Shown here in pieces: positions 31,741 to 43,490 of a DNA stretch of 64,000 nt; the first letter of the stretch is position 1, and each line of letters begins with the position of its first letter. The position numbers and the translations under genes were made by a program. The stretch is from Bisporella sp. PMI_857 (taxonomy: Eukaryota > Ascomycota > Leotiomycetes > Helotiales > Helotiaceae). The stretch covers positions 434,001-498,000 of the forward strand of contig JAJSPD010000022.1 of assembly GCA_021307315.1 (NCBI GenBank), given 5' to 3'. Under the pieces are notes generated by a model. That model saw nothing but the letters and a program-made list of their open reading frames with translations, did no database searches and was not told the DNA's origin.

Positions 31741-32865
31741 TTAAAAGCTGCAACTTTTCAAGTTTATCTCCATCAAATTACCTGCAAGTAAAGCAGTAAT
31801 GTCGAAACTCAGTTTCGCCATCGAAATCGAGCTGTCATACATTCGAACCAATCACATCAATGATTTCCGTTCCTCACACACTTGATTCGCTCAGCCACCC
31901 AAGCTGGTTGGTGATATGGATAGCCATTTATGTTTTCCAGTACAGTTGAGTCATATACTACAGAAATTGATTCCGAGCCAATGACCGAACCATCGGGACT
32001 TCTTCGCATTCGTACTTTTCGTCCATACTTGACAAACGGATAGATTGTAGATGATCTTATCACAGAATAGGTTGTAGAATAGGGCATACGAATTTGCTTG
32101 TAGATCTAATAGAATCAACTATCTAGAGTGATGAACATAGGCTTGGCCGTTTCACAATACTGTATCACGAAAACAATATATGGCGTAGGACAGATTAAGG
32201 ACACCCCACTTAATGTCTTAACGGTTGGATAATAAGCCGAACAAAACGCCGGTCGTGAAGTGGTTCTTCTCGTCGGCAAACTCGAGCCAACTCCGCTGAG
32301 TACTTCCGCTGCATTTTCGATGCAGATTCCCTACTTTGTCCTTACCGCAGCCGGCAACATGCGGCAAAACTCCTCCAGGTCTGAATCGGTCGCGAACTCG
32401 ATCAAAATAGAGTCGTGCTTCGTGAGATAATTAGGCGGATCCATCGAGATATAACCCCTTTCCTGCCCTGGATCTTTTTCTCTCCGACGGGCAGAAGGAA
32501 CTTCGCGTTTGCAATTTCAAGAACGCCTTCCCAGCTTTTGATATTTCTTGATGACATCGGTCTTTTTCAGGACAAAGTATATACACATACGATAGCTGAA
32601 AGCTTCAAAAAATGTCGCGAGTTGAATTATTTTTCCTTGCTTTAAAATCTGCAACTTAGTGGGCGGGATTAGCTATTCTTTATGAATCGGCGCTATCATT
32701 CTTCGCCTTGAGATTGCGAACGAAGTCACAGTGCTATCGAATAGAACCGATAAGCCGGTAACCGCTTCCTAAGATTGGTGGAAATCGTCAGGTTGTGGAA
32801 GTTGTAAGTACTGATGTCCTCGAATGCTGTTTTCATCTGCTATGGAATCTCGCTAAAAATGAAAG
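31741..32865. other. Decayed sequence, two unidentified open stretches
   Basis: A reverse stretch at 31857-32087 and a forward stretch at 32415-32645 could be gene relics, but I recognise no family. Nothing else seen. Confidence 0.3.
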
Positions 32866-33046
32866 TGTCGGAATACCTACCACGTAGCAAAAGGCGTAGT
32901 AGCTGTGACTGCGCTCTTGTTGGTGTGGTTCTGATATTTGTTGATTCATTTTATGCTATGGCTTATTGTTAGGTAGATATATGTGATAGAAGACTCATAA
33001 TCCTCGCGATATGCAACGCGTGAAGCTATCTACTTGCATTCCAACA
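32866..33046 (+). mobile_element. LTR family B, complete length (181 bp)
   Basis: TGTCGGAATACCTACCACGT to TTGCATTCCAACA, very close to 18781-18962. Flanks GAAAG and ATGCG do not match; it may have arisen by recombination between copies. Confidence 0.88.
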
Positions 33047-33265
33047 ATGCGTTTTAGCAATAGAAAGACGATGGATGGCTGAATCGCGCATCAGACTCGC
33101 TCGAAATAGTCCAGATAGCCGCCATGATTCCTGCAGTGGCTGGCCACGATCGGCTGGTCTGGCGCTCGAAGCGATGATGCACAATCACGCCATGCCGTAA
33201 AGCTGTCGTCCAGCTGGGCTGTACTGGCTCGAACCTCAATCCAACCTTTACTTCCTATTCAACAA

Positions 33266-33475
33266 ATGCATGATTCTACAACAACTATTCACCGATATTC
33301 TCGTGTTCAGACATTCTCTCCTATCCTGTCTAAATATTGCGCCTCCCTACAATACAACAACGATAGTGAGTTCAGCTTAACGGAGTTCGTCGACGATATT
33401 CCCCCATATTCCATCCTCTCGCACACATGGGGACCCGAGGAGGTCACCTTCGGGGACATAACGGATGGGAATTGA
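33266..33475 (+). pseudogene. HET-domain protein, N-terminal relic
   Basis: LQYNNDSEFSLTEFVDDIPP followed by YSILSHTWGPEEVTF is the start of a heterokaryon-incompatibility (HET) domain; YxxLSHTWG is the signature. TGA at 33473-33475 closes the frame and only weak continuation follows. The rest of the domain is absent; the subtilase gene ends on the opposite strand ~200 bp further. Confidence 0.75.
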
Positions 33476-33675
33476 ACGAGATACCGATCTTGCAGCTAAG
33501 TCGGATCTGAGCCTGTTACCAGAGAAAGCCGAGATGCTACTCAGCCTGACATATGTGTGTTGCATATGGCCCAAATAAGGCGAAAACTTCAATTATGATT
33601 GATGACAATATAGAAGGATACAATCTGTGCGACTGTATTGGCAATTGCAGCCATCATGGATTCTGCACATAAATC

Positions 33676-36441
33676 TCAGACCCCATGGCCCATATCATGC
33701 TCAGCAGTATCAAGTTTCCAAAGTCCTATCATACCATTAGCCTTCATTGCCGGTGCCACCATTGTGTCACCGCTCATTTCCAACAAACCAATTCCCCAAG
33801 GGCTCTCAATGAGAACGCTCGACCTGTCAGTCCTCGTGAACTTAGCACCGCTCCCAAGCCAATCATTGGCAGTATTGAGAAGCCACCCTCCTGGCATGAA
33901 ACGCGTGCCATTCGGTTTCATCATAGGAGCAGTCATGGTGATACCAGCAAGCTTCAAGACTCCAACACCCCAAGGACTCACAACTAGGATTTCGTCTTTG
34001 TTATCGCCGTCGAAGTCTCGGGATATTGCGAAATCGTTATCAGCAGTATTCAACAACCAACCGCCAAACCTAGTTCCGTTGGGCTGGAGCATCGGGTTTG
34101 TGAAGGCGCCGTTGTTAAATTTGAGAACGCCAATTCCCCAAGGACTAGTGAGCAGGATCTCAGCTTTTCTGTCTCCGTCAAAGTCTCCAACAGGACCGAA
34201 GCGATTGTCCGCAGTGTTCAAGAGCCATCCTCCAATGCGGGTCCCGTTCGGGACCATTGTGAGAACTCTGAGGGTTGAGCCATCGAGAGTCAGGATCCCA
34301 ATACCCCATGGGCTTGTCACCAGTATATCGGCTTTGCCATCTCCACTGAAATCACCGACCTGGCTGAAGTCATTGTCTGCAGTGTTGAGTAGCCATGAGC
34401 CACTGAATCGGGTCCCATTAGGAGCCATCATCAACGGAGTGAGGGTAGAGCCATTTCTCTTCAAGATCCCGATGCCCCAAGGACTGGTTACTAGGATCTC
34501 AGCGATACCATCTCCATCAAAGTCAGCAGCTGGTCCAAATGAATTATCTCCCGTGTTGAGAAGCCAGCCGCCAAAGCGGGTACCATTAGGCTTCATCAAT
34601 AGAGGTGTCATGACAGTGCCTACTAGCTTGAGGATGCCGATACCCCAAGGGCTGACAACGAATGACTCAGCGTGATGGTCTCCATCGAAGTCAGCCACTG
34701 GGCCAAAGATATTGTCAGCCGTGTTCAGAAGCCATTGGCCGCCTAAGCGGTCACCGTTGTTGTGAACAACTGTTGCCTGGAAGCCATTCGCGTTTTGCTT
34801 CAGGAGAGCGATACCATGGGGGCTCGAAACGAGAATCTCTGCCTTTCCGTCGCCGTCAAAGTCGGCGCTCCTACACTGGAATTTTGCAGCCGCTGGAATG
34901 AGGGTACGGAGGTTCGGTCGCTTTCCAATCCTTTGTGTCAGTGGTGCGCTTGTGTCGGCTTGTTGTGGACTGCCGATTTTGCGAAGCAGCCTCCGTGCTT
35001 CATGAGACGTAAGCTGTCGACGTCCACGGGCTTTGAGAATTCCCTGGATGCTGATCAAAGCCCCGGTGACAACAGGACTGGCACTGGAGGTCCCATTGAA
35101 TGTGTCTGTATAGAACAAGTCTGGGTTAGTTCCACCTTGCAGGTCACCAGCCCATCCCGAGCTAGTCACCTCTTCTCCCCACCCTTGCACATCGACCCGT
35201 GATCCCCAACATGAGAAGCTGAGTCTTGATCTGTCAGCCCCATGGTCTCTGCCATGAGTACCTAATGGAGGTGCTCCAGCTCCAACGATAACAGCACCTG
35301 ATGATGGGTTCGCCGGATTGAAAGGATTCTTCCACTGCGGAGGGAACCCCGTGAGTGGCTTGTCGTATATTGGGTCGTCGAGGTTCTCCCATCCATTGCC
35401 TCCAGCCTCAACCACAACGATTCCCTTGGCCACTGCTTCCTGAATAGCGATGAAGGTGTCATACCACCATTCGATTGGAATGTAGCCCTGTTGTCCGCTA
35501 CCTTTTGCATTTGGCCCTGGAAGGTGCTGCTCAAGCAGAATTACATCGCCTGCCGTGAGCTTTTCTGTGGCTTTCTTGATCGTAGTGGCCGCCCAGGTAG
35601 GATTGAAAGAGGAAGCACTGATGACAGCGTCAGGTGTAATGCCTTGAATTCCGAAGGCGTTCTTATCACCGCTAATGATTCCGATTACTGCGGTGCCGTG
35701 TGGTTCAGAAGTCGTCAGACTAGAACCATAGATGATCCCACCCTGGTTGACTACTAAATCTTCGTGGCTGAATCTCCAACCGCGCTCGCAATCGATAACG
35801 CGAATACCGGCACCTTGGCCTCCAGGAAACACACCGGCGTATTTGGCATCGATCCCGCCTGGAGCAGCGTTGAGGTATAGCTGGTGGTCTAGGTAGTTTG
35901 GCGTAGCAGGGTCCGGATCTGCAGCGTTGGTGGTGCGGATGCTCCAAATTGGCTCCACGCCTACTGGCCTCAGATATGCTGCTGCAACCTGAGTGTTGGC
36001 AAGGAGGTTCTTCTGCAGTGCTTCAATCTGGTCATCCGGGACCTGAACTCCATAGAAGGTCGAGAGATCTGGCAGCTTGGACAGTGGATGCGCCTGTAGA
36101 ATGGTCAGTAGGTGGATTGTGTAGACTTTTGATTTCCCTACATTTCGCATGGTATCTTGTAAGCTGGGATCTTCACCGCCTTGTAAGGCACCTGCGTTCG
36201 CAATCTTCAGAGTTTGCTGCTGTTGAGCTTTCACTCGATCTTCGCTCGGACCGAAGAGGGGGATCAGGGTGGCTCCGTGGTTATTGAGGATATCGCGAAG
36301 GTCAGAGACATTAACACTTGCATCAGTAGAAGTTATGCCATGAGGGCTGGTTCGAACCCCGGCTTCAGACTTCAGGATAACAACGAGCTGAGGTGGAGAC
36401 CTCGGTGGATCAAAGATCTTTCCGTCCTGTTCACCGGACAT
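33676..36441 (-). CDS. Subtilisin-family serine protease with seven FG-GAP repeats (intronless)
   Basis: 921 aa from the first ATG (36441). An S8 peptidase domain with the full triad: Asp217 (IRVIDCERGW), His248 (EPHGTAVIG), Asn349 oxyanion residue (VVVEAGGNGW) and Ser452 (FNGTSSASP). From about residue 525, seven repeats of about 56 aa each begin with an FG-GAP/VCBS calcium-loop motif such as DFDGDGKAEILV, then SPWGIGILK and GGWLLNTADN; the last is degenerate. FG-GAP repeats build beta-propellers for binding. There is no signal peptide or obvious propeptide, so it is probably intracellular or non-classically secreted. Lack of introns, in a window where most genes are split, and a bacterial-style architecture suggest lateral acquisition (inference). 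The frame is fully open. Confidence 0.9.
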   Translation of the reverse strand: MSGEQDGKIFDPPRSPPQLVVILKSEAGVRTSPHGITSTDASVNVSDLRDILNNHGATLIPLFGPSEDRVKAQQQQTLKIANAGALQGGEDPSLQDTMRNVGKSKVYTIHLLTILQAHPLSKLPDLSTFYGVQVPDDQIEALQKNLLANTQVAAAYLRPVGVEPIWSIRTTNAADPDPATPNYLDHQLYLNAAPGGIDAKYAGVFPGGQGAGIRVIDCERGWRFSHEDLVVNQGGIIYGSSLTTSEPHGTAVIGIISGDKNAFGIQGITPDAVISASSFNPTWAATTIKKATEKLTAGDVILLEQHLPGPNAKGSGQQGYIPIEWWYDTFIAIQEAVAKGIVVVEAGGNGWENLDDPIYDKPLTGFPPQWKNPFNPANPSSGAVIVGAGAPPLGTHGRDHGADRSRLSFSCWGSRVDVQGWGEEVTSSGWAGDLQGGTNPDLFYTDTFNGTSSASPVVTGALISIQGILKARGRRQLTSHEARRLLRKIGSPQQADTSAPLTQRIGKRPNLRTLIPAAAKFQCRSADFDGDGKAEILVSSPHGIALLKQNANGFQATVVHNNGDRLGGQWLLNTADNIFGPVADFDGDHHAESFVVSPWGIGILKLVGTVMTPLLMKPNGTRFGGWLLNTGDNSFGPAADFDGDGIAEILVTSPWGIGILKRNGSTLTPLMMAPNGTRFSGSWLLNTADNDFSQVGDFSGDGKADILVTSPWGIGILTLDGSTLRVLTMVPNGTRIGGWLLNTADNRFGPVGDFDGDRKAEILLTSPWGIGVLKFNNGAFTNPMLQPNGTRFGGWLLNTADNDFAISRDFDGDNKDEILVVSPWGVGVLKLAGITMTAPMMKPNGTRFMPGGWLLNTANDWLGSGAKFTRTDRSSVLIESPWGIGLLEMSGDTMVAPAMKANGMIGLWKLDTAEHDMGHGV

Positions 36442-37625
36442 TGTGATAATGTTCTTCTCAAGTATCAAGATGTGATCCAAGTGCAGGTATGTTTTGGAAG
36501 TGAACCAGGGGAAGGTAGGTTTGGAGGCCGTTCTCCCTCCAATATATGCGTTTCAGCAGCAATCTTATGCCAAGCTCAGCCTACAGCCACCAGCTGAGGC
36601 GGACAGAATCGTGGCCATACAGGTTAACTTATATGTGCCCTGCCTCAGCCAGCTGTATGCATCGTTTCGTTCTTGAGATCAATTGGTCCTCTTCTTCGTA
36701 TTTTTTAGGCAGCCGGAGTGTGGTATGACAAGAAGAGTTCAAAAGGCTTGCATTGGATAGAAGGACGCCACTGTCTCTTAAGGAGACTGGGCTGCTGACT
36801 AAGTCGCTGGGCGTGGAAGGAGTTTCAATACACTGACGCCTAACCCGACCACTTGGATGCACAAGAGAAGCAGATCGTGTCTGGATATACGACAGGACAG
36901 TACTGCTCTGGGACGCCGCGACGGGTGCGGCACTGTAGACGCTCGAGGGCCATTCAGGCTGGGTCAACTCAGTGGCGTTCTTGGCTGACGGAGTCCAATA
37001 GTATGTTCCATGGAGGAACAAATACTGTTCAGCTACCCGGACATAAATTTCCCCTAAACGGCTAAGCTATGACCAAAGTTGTCTAGCCCACATGTGGGGT
37101 ACAGCCAAATTGGCAAGGATCACATGCGGGGTGCATCAACGCCATTGCCAGAATCGTAGGCCAAGCAAGACTAAAACGACTGATTCTCCGTCTTGCGACA
37201 TAAATGCTTGGCAATGCTGTTTTTCACTTTTTTTTCGCATTCTATAGAGTTTTTGCGTTGAAAACATTTGTAATACAATTGTTATTCACTTCATTAGTAA
37301 GATCAATTATTATAGCTTTATAGTACTGTATTACAGCCGGTACAAAGTAAATTCAGCAGACGGGAAGTGCAATCATGGAGGATTAGATCACACCATATTT
37401 GTAAATTCACGTTGACCGTTTGAAGGGAATGATATTATCTGGGTAACATCTTGGCATAAGTTGTATCTATAGAAAGTTTTATTCCTGCCACCAAATCAGG
37501 GAATAAAAAGCCCAGGAACAGATAATAGCATAATAAGTATTTCGCAAGTTTCGTTTCTTTCAAGTATCGAGAAACAGGTATTTGGATTTAGTTTGAGCAA
37601 ATATTCTGAGTTAAATCATTCCACA
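36442..37625. other. Intergenic between subtilase and pectate lyase
   Basis: No gene recognised; several short open frames without motifs. From about 37200 it is AT-rich. The two genes here are divergent, so this stretch holds both promoters. Confidence 0.4.
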
Positions 37626-38525
37626 ATGAAGCTATCATTATACCTCATCGCCTTCGCCCGGCTCGTCCCTGGAATCCTCTCAGCATGTACTGACAAAGCT
37701 GATGGATTTGCCTCTCTCAATGGAGGAACAACAGGAGGCACAGGAGGAACCACAGTCACAGTAACAAATCAAGCCGACTTGAACACATACACAACCGCAT
37801 CAGGAAAATATGTGATCAAAGTGCCTGGAAAGATTACTCTCTCACTAAAGGGGACTGAACTCAGAGTTGCTTCTGACAAGACAATTATTGGTATTGGCAC
37901 TATGGGAGAGATTTCCGAGGGAGGCTTCTTCTTCAATGGAGCCAAGAATGTGATCATCAGGAATCCCAAAATTGGTGGGTGGACTGACTGACTACCCACT
38001 TGGAGTCCAGTTGCTGACTTCAATCCAGGAAATACCTATGTTCCCATAGATTATGAAGGAATGACGCAAGATTGGCATGCTATCCAGGTGGACACAGCCT
38101 CAAATGTCTGGATTAATCACTGTGAGTGACCCATCACATATCTGTGCCGAAATGGAAACTAATCCACATTTACAGGCTTACTAGAGAAAGCGAGCGATGG
38201 TCTCATTGACAGCTGAAAGGATACCAACTACTTGACAGTCTCATACACCATCCTCCGCAACTACAACAATGCCTCTGGAATCGGATGGACTGATAACCTT
38301 ATCGCACAAGCCACTCTCTATCACAACTATTTCAACAACCTTAATCAACGCGATCCCAGTGCAGACAATCTGGAATACGCACATCTCTATAACAACTACA
38401 TTAATAACGTGACTTCATATGGTCACTATGCTCGAGGATCAACTAATATGCGGGTTGAGAATATGTATTTCAAGTTAGCTAAGAACCCGTTGACCAAGGA
38501 CGACACGGCTGTTTTGAGTGCCTAG
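37626..38525 (+). pseudogene. Pectate lyase (PL1 family), three in-frame stops
   Basis: The ATG at 37626 starts a signal peptide (MKLSLYLIAFARLVPGILSA). Then follow family blocks: KVPGKITLSLKGTELRVASD, NVIIRNPKIGG, DWHAIQVDTASNVWINHC, a 54-nt intron (38122-38175), DGLIDS, LTVSYTILRNYN, GIGWTDN and HLYNNYINNVTSYG. This enzyme cleaves polygalacturonate and is secreted by plant-associated fungi. Stops at 37989 (TGA), 38214 (TGA, where the family has Arg) and 38523 (TAG) break it. CGA to TGA at 38214 would be one C to T change. The gene is complete in layout up to the third stop, so decay is recent or slow. Confidence 0.82.
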
Positions 38526-39596
38526 AATTTTGGCCAACCCCAACCTTCCAAGTGCCGATGGAGCCAATCCGGGTTGCAGTCTATAAGGAACGGAAAACAA
38601 TTCCATTCGCGAAGCTTGACGAAACATCTTTCTATATCGGCCCAGCAGCAAAAACGTATTGGCAATACCTAACGATCGGTGCCTATAAAGTTTATGAAGA
38701 GATCCATGGGCTATGTGCGAGCCCCAATAGCACGAGTGGAATGGTTCACGGTAAATTTCGGTTCCACTGATCCATTTTCAATGCTGTAAGCTGATAAATT
38801 TGAAGTCAAAAACTTTCTCCAACATATGAAACACGTTGCCAACCCAAATCAAGATATTGTGCTTATGACATGGAAACGCCTTCTGCGACAGGGGCAACAG
38901 GATAGCAAACTTTTTCTAAATACAATATATTCGAAATTTTTTGATATGGTTGTGCTCTACATGCTACACATTGAACTCTGTATCAAGAACAAGATGCCTG
39001 TTCTCAAAAATGGTGAGACTGGTATTGATATGGACCGACGAGAGGCTTTGAAGAGATTCACAAAGTGGGTGCCATGTATCTGTCAAGCTTCCTCTCAAAT
39101 TCCTTACAGGAATGAGTGGAACTTTGCCAACGATACCGGTCTCTCGAAAAGGAAAACAGGAATTGCAAGATTGAGCAATATCTCAAGTCAAACACGCTTC
39201 CGGGTATATTCAAATCGAAGGAGTTGGACTGGGTGAAGACAGTGTATGAAAGTTGGAGTGATGCGACGAAACCGATTTGCTAAGCGTTCGATGGTATTTG
39301 TTGTGGGAGACTTGCTCAGAATAATCTATATTAGTTGACGAAATGGGTGCTGCAAAGTGGATCTTGAAATCTCGGAACATAGATCAGAAGTCGGCAGGTT
39401 GCACAATGCTACTGCTTCCCGCCGCTCGCTTAAGACTATTCTGATATAAAGGTAAGGAATGCATGTGAGCGAGCATCGACAGAAGGCTATTGAAGACCAA
39501 ATATAGCTAACTCGCGGGTAAACTGCTTGACATGCCGTGCTCATCGGGAGCAATAGTTTTCGTCCTTTGAGTCGCACCTGTCGGCTCCTTGCAGTG
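38526..39596. other. Downstream of the pectate lyase: unidentified coding relics
   Basis: A forward open stretch at 38826-39236, and in another frame a piece ending in WVKTVYESWSDATKPIC (stop at 39280-39282), look like an exon remnant. The family is not recognised. Confidence 0.3.
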
Positions 39597-39779
39597 TGTC
39601 ACGGAGCAGCCCGTACGTCCCTCGAGAGCTCGTTACTAGTTCATGAGAGCTAGCGCAACGTATTCGGCATGTGTGTATTCTTACTTGTAGAACTAGAGAT
39701 CAAGCCAGGTAGGCTCTTATAGCCCAGGAAAAGTGGGTCGTACGCTCATGAGCACGTGCGGACCCATTTTTCCGTGACA
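39597..39779 (+). mobile_element. Solo LTR, family D (183 bp) with 5-bp TSD
   Basis: TGTCACGGAGCAGCCCGTAC to TTTTTCCGTGACA, flanked by CAGTG at 39592-39596 and 39780-39784. The related copy at 23915-24098 is more AT-rich. Confidence 0.92.
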
Positions 39780-40568
39780 CAGTGACATGGGGGATCTTAT
39801 CGAGTGAGCCAACCAGATCACTCCAGAAACACTCAGGTGAATATGCAGGCACCCTAAAGCCAAGTATTTGGCCATTGGATTTCAGGCATCGTTTAGAATG
39901 GCAGCATGGTAATTCGCATACATCGAGAGCCACACCTATGTTGGGGACAAATATAAATAACTCTTCTAATCCCTCGTCGACTCATTCTCCATTTTCGAGT
40001 ATGTTGATCCGACTTGTTCGTCTTCTGTGCTTGAAGAAATGAAATTTAACCAGGAAATAGACACAACTTATCCCTATGGCTTCTGTACTTCTTCGACTAC
40101 GGCGCCACATCTTCCCCACATGCCCCTTCTACCACATTGTCCTCCGCCGTAAGAAAGTCCTCCCATCTTCTTCACACTCAACTAAATTAAATACTTCTCC
40201 CCTTGCCATTCCGAGAACCAGCCCTCGAGAGCTGTCAGCTAAGTCAGGCTCCCAGGCCATGGGCTGCTAGTCCTAACTAAGGAACGCAAGCGAATTAATC
40301 ACGTGCTAAATCGTGACACTACTGGCTTGGTTCTCCCCGTATGGCTAGCCTTGGCTTACTCCACCTACGAGTCGAATAACTTTAATTTAGCGGGGCCGAT
40401 CGACCACTGCCCTGTCATAATGAGCTGCGCCACCCTGAAATTGTAAACTCCTCCGCCTCACTGAAGCTCCGTCAAAGCAATGAAATATCACCAGAATCGC
40501 GTCCCAGACAAAAAAAGTTCTGCGCTTTCGTTCTCCCGCTACTGCCTGTTTCTCGTTCCAATTAGAGA
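39780..40568. other. Intergenic with a repeat end
   Basis: No gene seen. The segment 40208-40318 (GAGCTGTCAGCTAAGTCAGG ... TCGTGACA) also occurs at 49633-49729 and is probably the 3' end of another LTR family. Promoter of the next gene lies at the right. Confidence 0.45.
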
Positions 40569-42004
40569 ATGGAGGGAGTGCGGGAAAAGAAGCCTCGCCG
40601 GTCGCACTACAAGACGAGAACTGGTTGTGTGGAATGCAAAAAACGCAAGATCAAGGTAAGCTAAGTACCATTCTTCAGAACCGTTGCATTTTTCTTCTTC
40701 CTAGTGTCTGTTCTGCCCGCAAGACTGGCCAGAATTAGAATTATCGCTAATTAACCTATGGTGTGATGAAAAAATGCCTTCATGCCGCAAATGTGAGGGT
40801 CGTGGAACACCATGCTCCTTTAGCCAAAGGGTCCCGTTTAGAGACATCAATGCTTGTTCGACACCAGCATCCCAAAAGCCAGAGGAACCCATCTTTCCCA
40901 CTTCGATAATAGAGACCAGCCAGTCGGCAACCTTCACCACTCTTGACCTTGAGCTCCTCTACTCCTGGGTCACCACATCAGGCCCAATAACCTTGCGAGA
41001 AAAGCCATCCGGCGTGCAGACCATCTATCTTACCTTGGTCGAGATAGCCTTGCAGCATCCCTTCTTAATGCACGAAATCCTTTCTCTTTCCGCTCTATAT
41101 CTTGCACAGACCAAGCCTGATTCTGCAACTATGTACAATCTTGCCTCAACCGCGCATCATGATCAAGCAGTACGTATTTCTAAACTGAACTCTGGCTCGA
41201 GTAGTCACCACGCTACATTTATTTGAAAGTCACCTCCCTAACAAGTAAATGATCTAGCTCTCTCTTTTTCAGCCTGTTCTCGCAACTCTCTCCAGGTCAA
41301 ACTCTAGTGCCTGCTTCGCCTTCAGCATACTCCTAATTGTCCATATGTGTGCCACCCAAGCCACCTCAGTGCGCAATGTTTCCTTCTCGTCTCAAACACA
41401 TCAAGACTCAGAACCTATACACATCTCATGGATTAAGATACACCGTGGCAACCGTGCCATCCACGCCGCTATTTTCCCTTGGTTAGAAGACGGGGCGTTG
41501 GCCGAATTCAAACCGTTTCAAGAAATGCTCAAGATCTCTGTATTTGAACCACTCCCCGTTCTAGAGCAACAACACCTCGACGCCGTGGCTAAGACATGGA
41601 ATCATTCTTCGTATCCACCATCCACAAATCAGACTCTAAACGAAGCGTTTAAAGAACTCCAAAGTATCTTCTCGCTCACGCACACGATCCCGAATAGCAT
41701 GAAGCACGTCGCGGCGCTAGCATGGTTCTCTTTAGTGCCTGAAGATTTCGTGAGGCTAGTCGAATCGCGGGTTCCCGAGGCGATGTTAATTTTGGCGACT
41801 TACGCGGTAATTTTAAAGAGGATAGAGCATATTTGGTGGTGCAAGGGGACTGGGGAGGTGTTGCTGGATGTCGCAATGAACGGGTTGGGAGCTGCCGACG
41901 AGGGGAGGTGGGGGGAGTATCTAAGGTGGCCGATTGAAGAGGTTTTCGGGAAGCGTCAGGAATTGGAGAGACAACCGGGTTCAGGGTCGAGATTCGGCGT
42001 TTAA
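40569..42004 (+). CDS. Zn2Cys6 fungal transcription factor (3 exons), altered zinc-cluster splice site
   Basis: Exons 40569-40655, 40705-41169 and 41273-42004 give 427 aa. The N-terminus is basic, then TGCVECKKRKIK at the end of exon 1, and CDEKMPSCRKCEGRGTPC in exon 2. Joined directly these make a perfect CX2CX6CX6CX2CX6C zinc cluster. However, the bases before TGTGAT (40762) read GG instead of AG, and the nearest usable acceptor (CCTAG at 40701-40704) lies 57 nt earlier in the same frame, adding 19 residues with two extra cysteines inside the cluster. The remainder is the usual fungal-specific regulatory region with SALYLAQ and a C-terminal helix-rich part. Nuclear regulator by family; target unknown. 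DNA binding may be impaired. Confidence 0.75.
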
Positions 42005-42446
42005 GGCGTGTACTCAATGTAACTCTATATGGCTATTTTGTTTTGACAGGAGTGCCAGCAGTAGTTGAGTGGTTTATTTAACCACCATTATTCCATATGT
42101 ACAATACAGCGGCATGACTCTTTCAGCCCAAGTATATAACTTCTACGCCACTTTGGGCACAACACATCCAAGGCGTTTAAAGCCCGCACTATCCTCGCAG
42201 AGGATTACTGAATCGAAATCAACATTCTTTATTGTAATGTCTAACTAAAAAGAGCCTCTAAAAATGGTCTTTGACTTGATACACATCTAAGATACTCAGA
42301 ACAATTCAACACTATACTCTTGCTGCCATCCTTCAATCACTACATCTTTAACACCTTGTTTACACTTCTCTATCTCCGCCTTCTCCACAATTCTCACAGA
42401 CTACAAGAATTGTTCTACAATCCGCCAGTATCATAGCCACGCTCCT
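42005..42446. other. Intergenic between convergent genes
   Basis: Holds the 3' ends of two convergent genes; no other feature seen. Confidence 0.5.
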
Positions 42447-43490
42447 TCAACGAACTGTATGTGCTGGTCTATCGCCACTAGACAGAGCCTGCATCTCTGA
42501 GTCACAACCCGCGTCAGCTACCCTCACTCCCTTGTTCTTCAGCCACTTTCCAATCTCGCTCGGATGCACCACATTCAGGATCCCCATAACGATCGCCATC
42601 AGCATTGAATCGAAAACATAAAGATACACCTCTTTACTCTGCAGATTGCCATCCTTCCCTTGTACATACTCGGCCACGCGAAAAACCGACCGCACCATAA
42701 TCAGCCCGTTCGCAGCATAGAGGGCCCAGATGTGTTTGCGCCAGTTCACGGAGGGTTTAGTGGAGAGATGAGTAGGAATTTTGTTAATGCGTGTGTGGAA
42801 AAGAACCGAAGCGGCAATAAACACTCCAAAAAAGATGATCTGAATAATAAGGCCAACAATGATTATTTTTTGACCCAGGGATGTTGAGCTTTTGCTGCCA
42901 GTACTGGCAGCCCTAGATAGAATGACGCCGCCTAGAGTGCGCATTTGAGTTAGTCTGTTGTATTAATTCTTTCGTGCTTCAAAAGGAGCAGGGGAGCCAA
43001 AGCAATTGGGAGGGCGGAAGGGTTGAATACCTGCAGCCTGAGCCAGGAACGACACGACGTCACCCGTCACGAAAATTTTTGTAAGCCAGCGCTGCCTAAT
43101 CGGCGAATGCGCTTCTCCGTCTGTAAGTAATATGATGCGTCCGAGAATCATATATATAGAAGCTGCGAAGAATGCAGGCCCGAGCAGGAGAAGTAGCGCT
43201 TGGAGAATAAAAGGGCCTTTGCTGTAGTCGGGGGCTTCTTTTGCGGACATTACGCGGCCGATATAGCCGATCAGTTCAACTAGAGGTGGGAAGTATCAGC
43301 ATGAGCGCGGGCTGTTAGATGGGAAAGTTAGGCCGGACTAACAGAACCCTCCGATGACAAAGGGGACAAGAAACCAGGCTTTCGAGCGGAACATTTGCCA
43401 GATGTGAATGGCAGTGCTTATGCCAAAGAAGATAATAAATATGACGGCAGCGGGGATGGAAGGCTCATAGTTGTAGTATGAGGCAGCCAT
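42447..43490 (-). CDS. RTA1-family lipid-translocating membrane protein (3 exons)
   Basis: Exons 43343-43490, 43031-43279 and 42447-42931 sum to 882 nt, giving 293 aa. RTA1 features: a seven-helix layout, ELIGYIGRV after helix 2, FILQALLLLLGPAFFAASIY, VSFLAQAAGGG, and RSVFRVAEYVQG followed by VFDSMLMAI. The family (S. cerevisiae RTA1, RSB1) is linked to resistance to toxic lipids and aminocholesterol and is thought to move lipids across the plasma membrane. The polar C-terminal tail is cytosolic. All splice sites are canonical and the frame is intact. Neighbours give no functional clue. Confidence 0.88.

Noticed and set aside
33638..34675. 345-codon forward open frame opposite the subtilase
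   Set aside because: It is antisense to the FG-GAP repeats and mirrors their periodicity; low-complexity Pro/Ser product, no motif.
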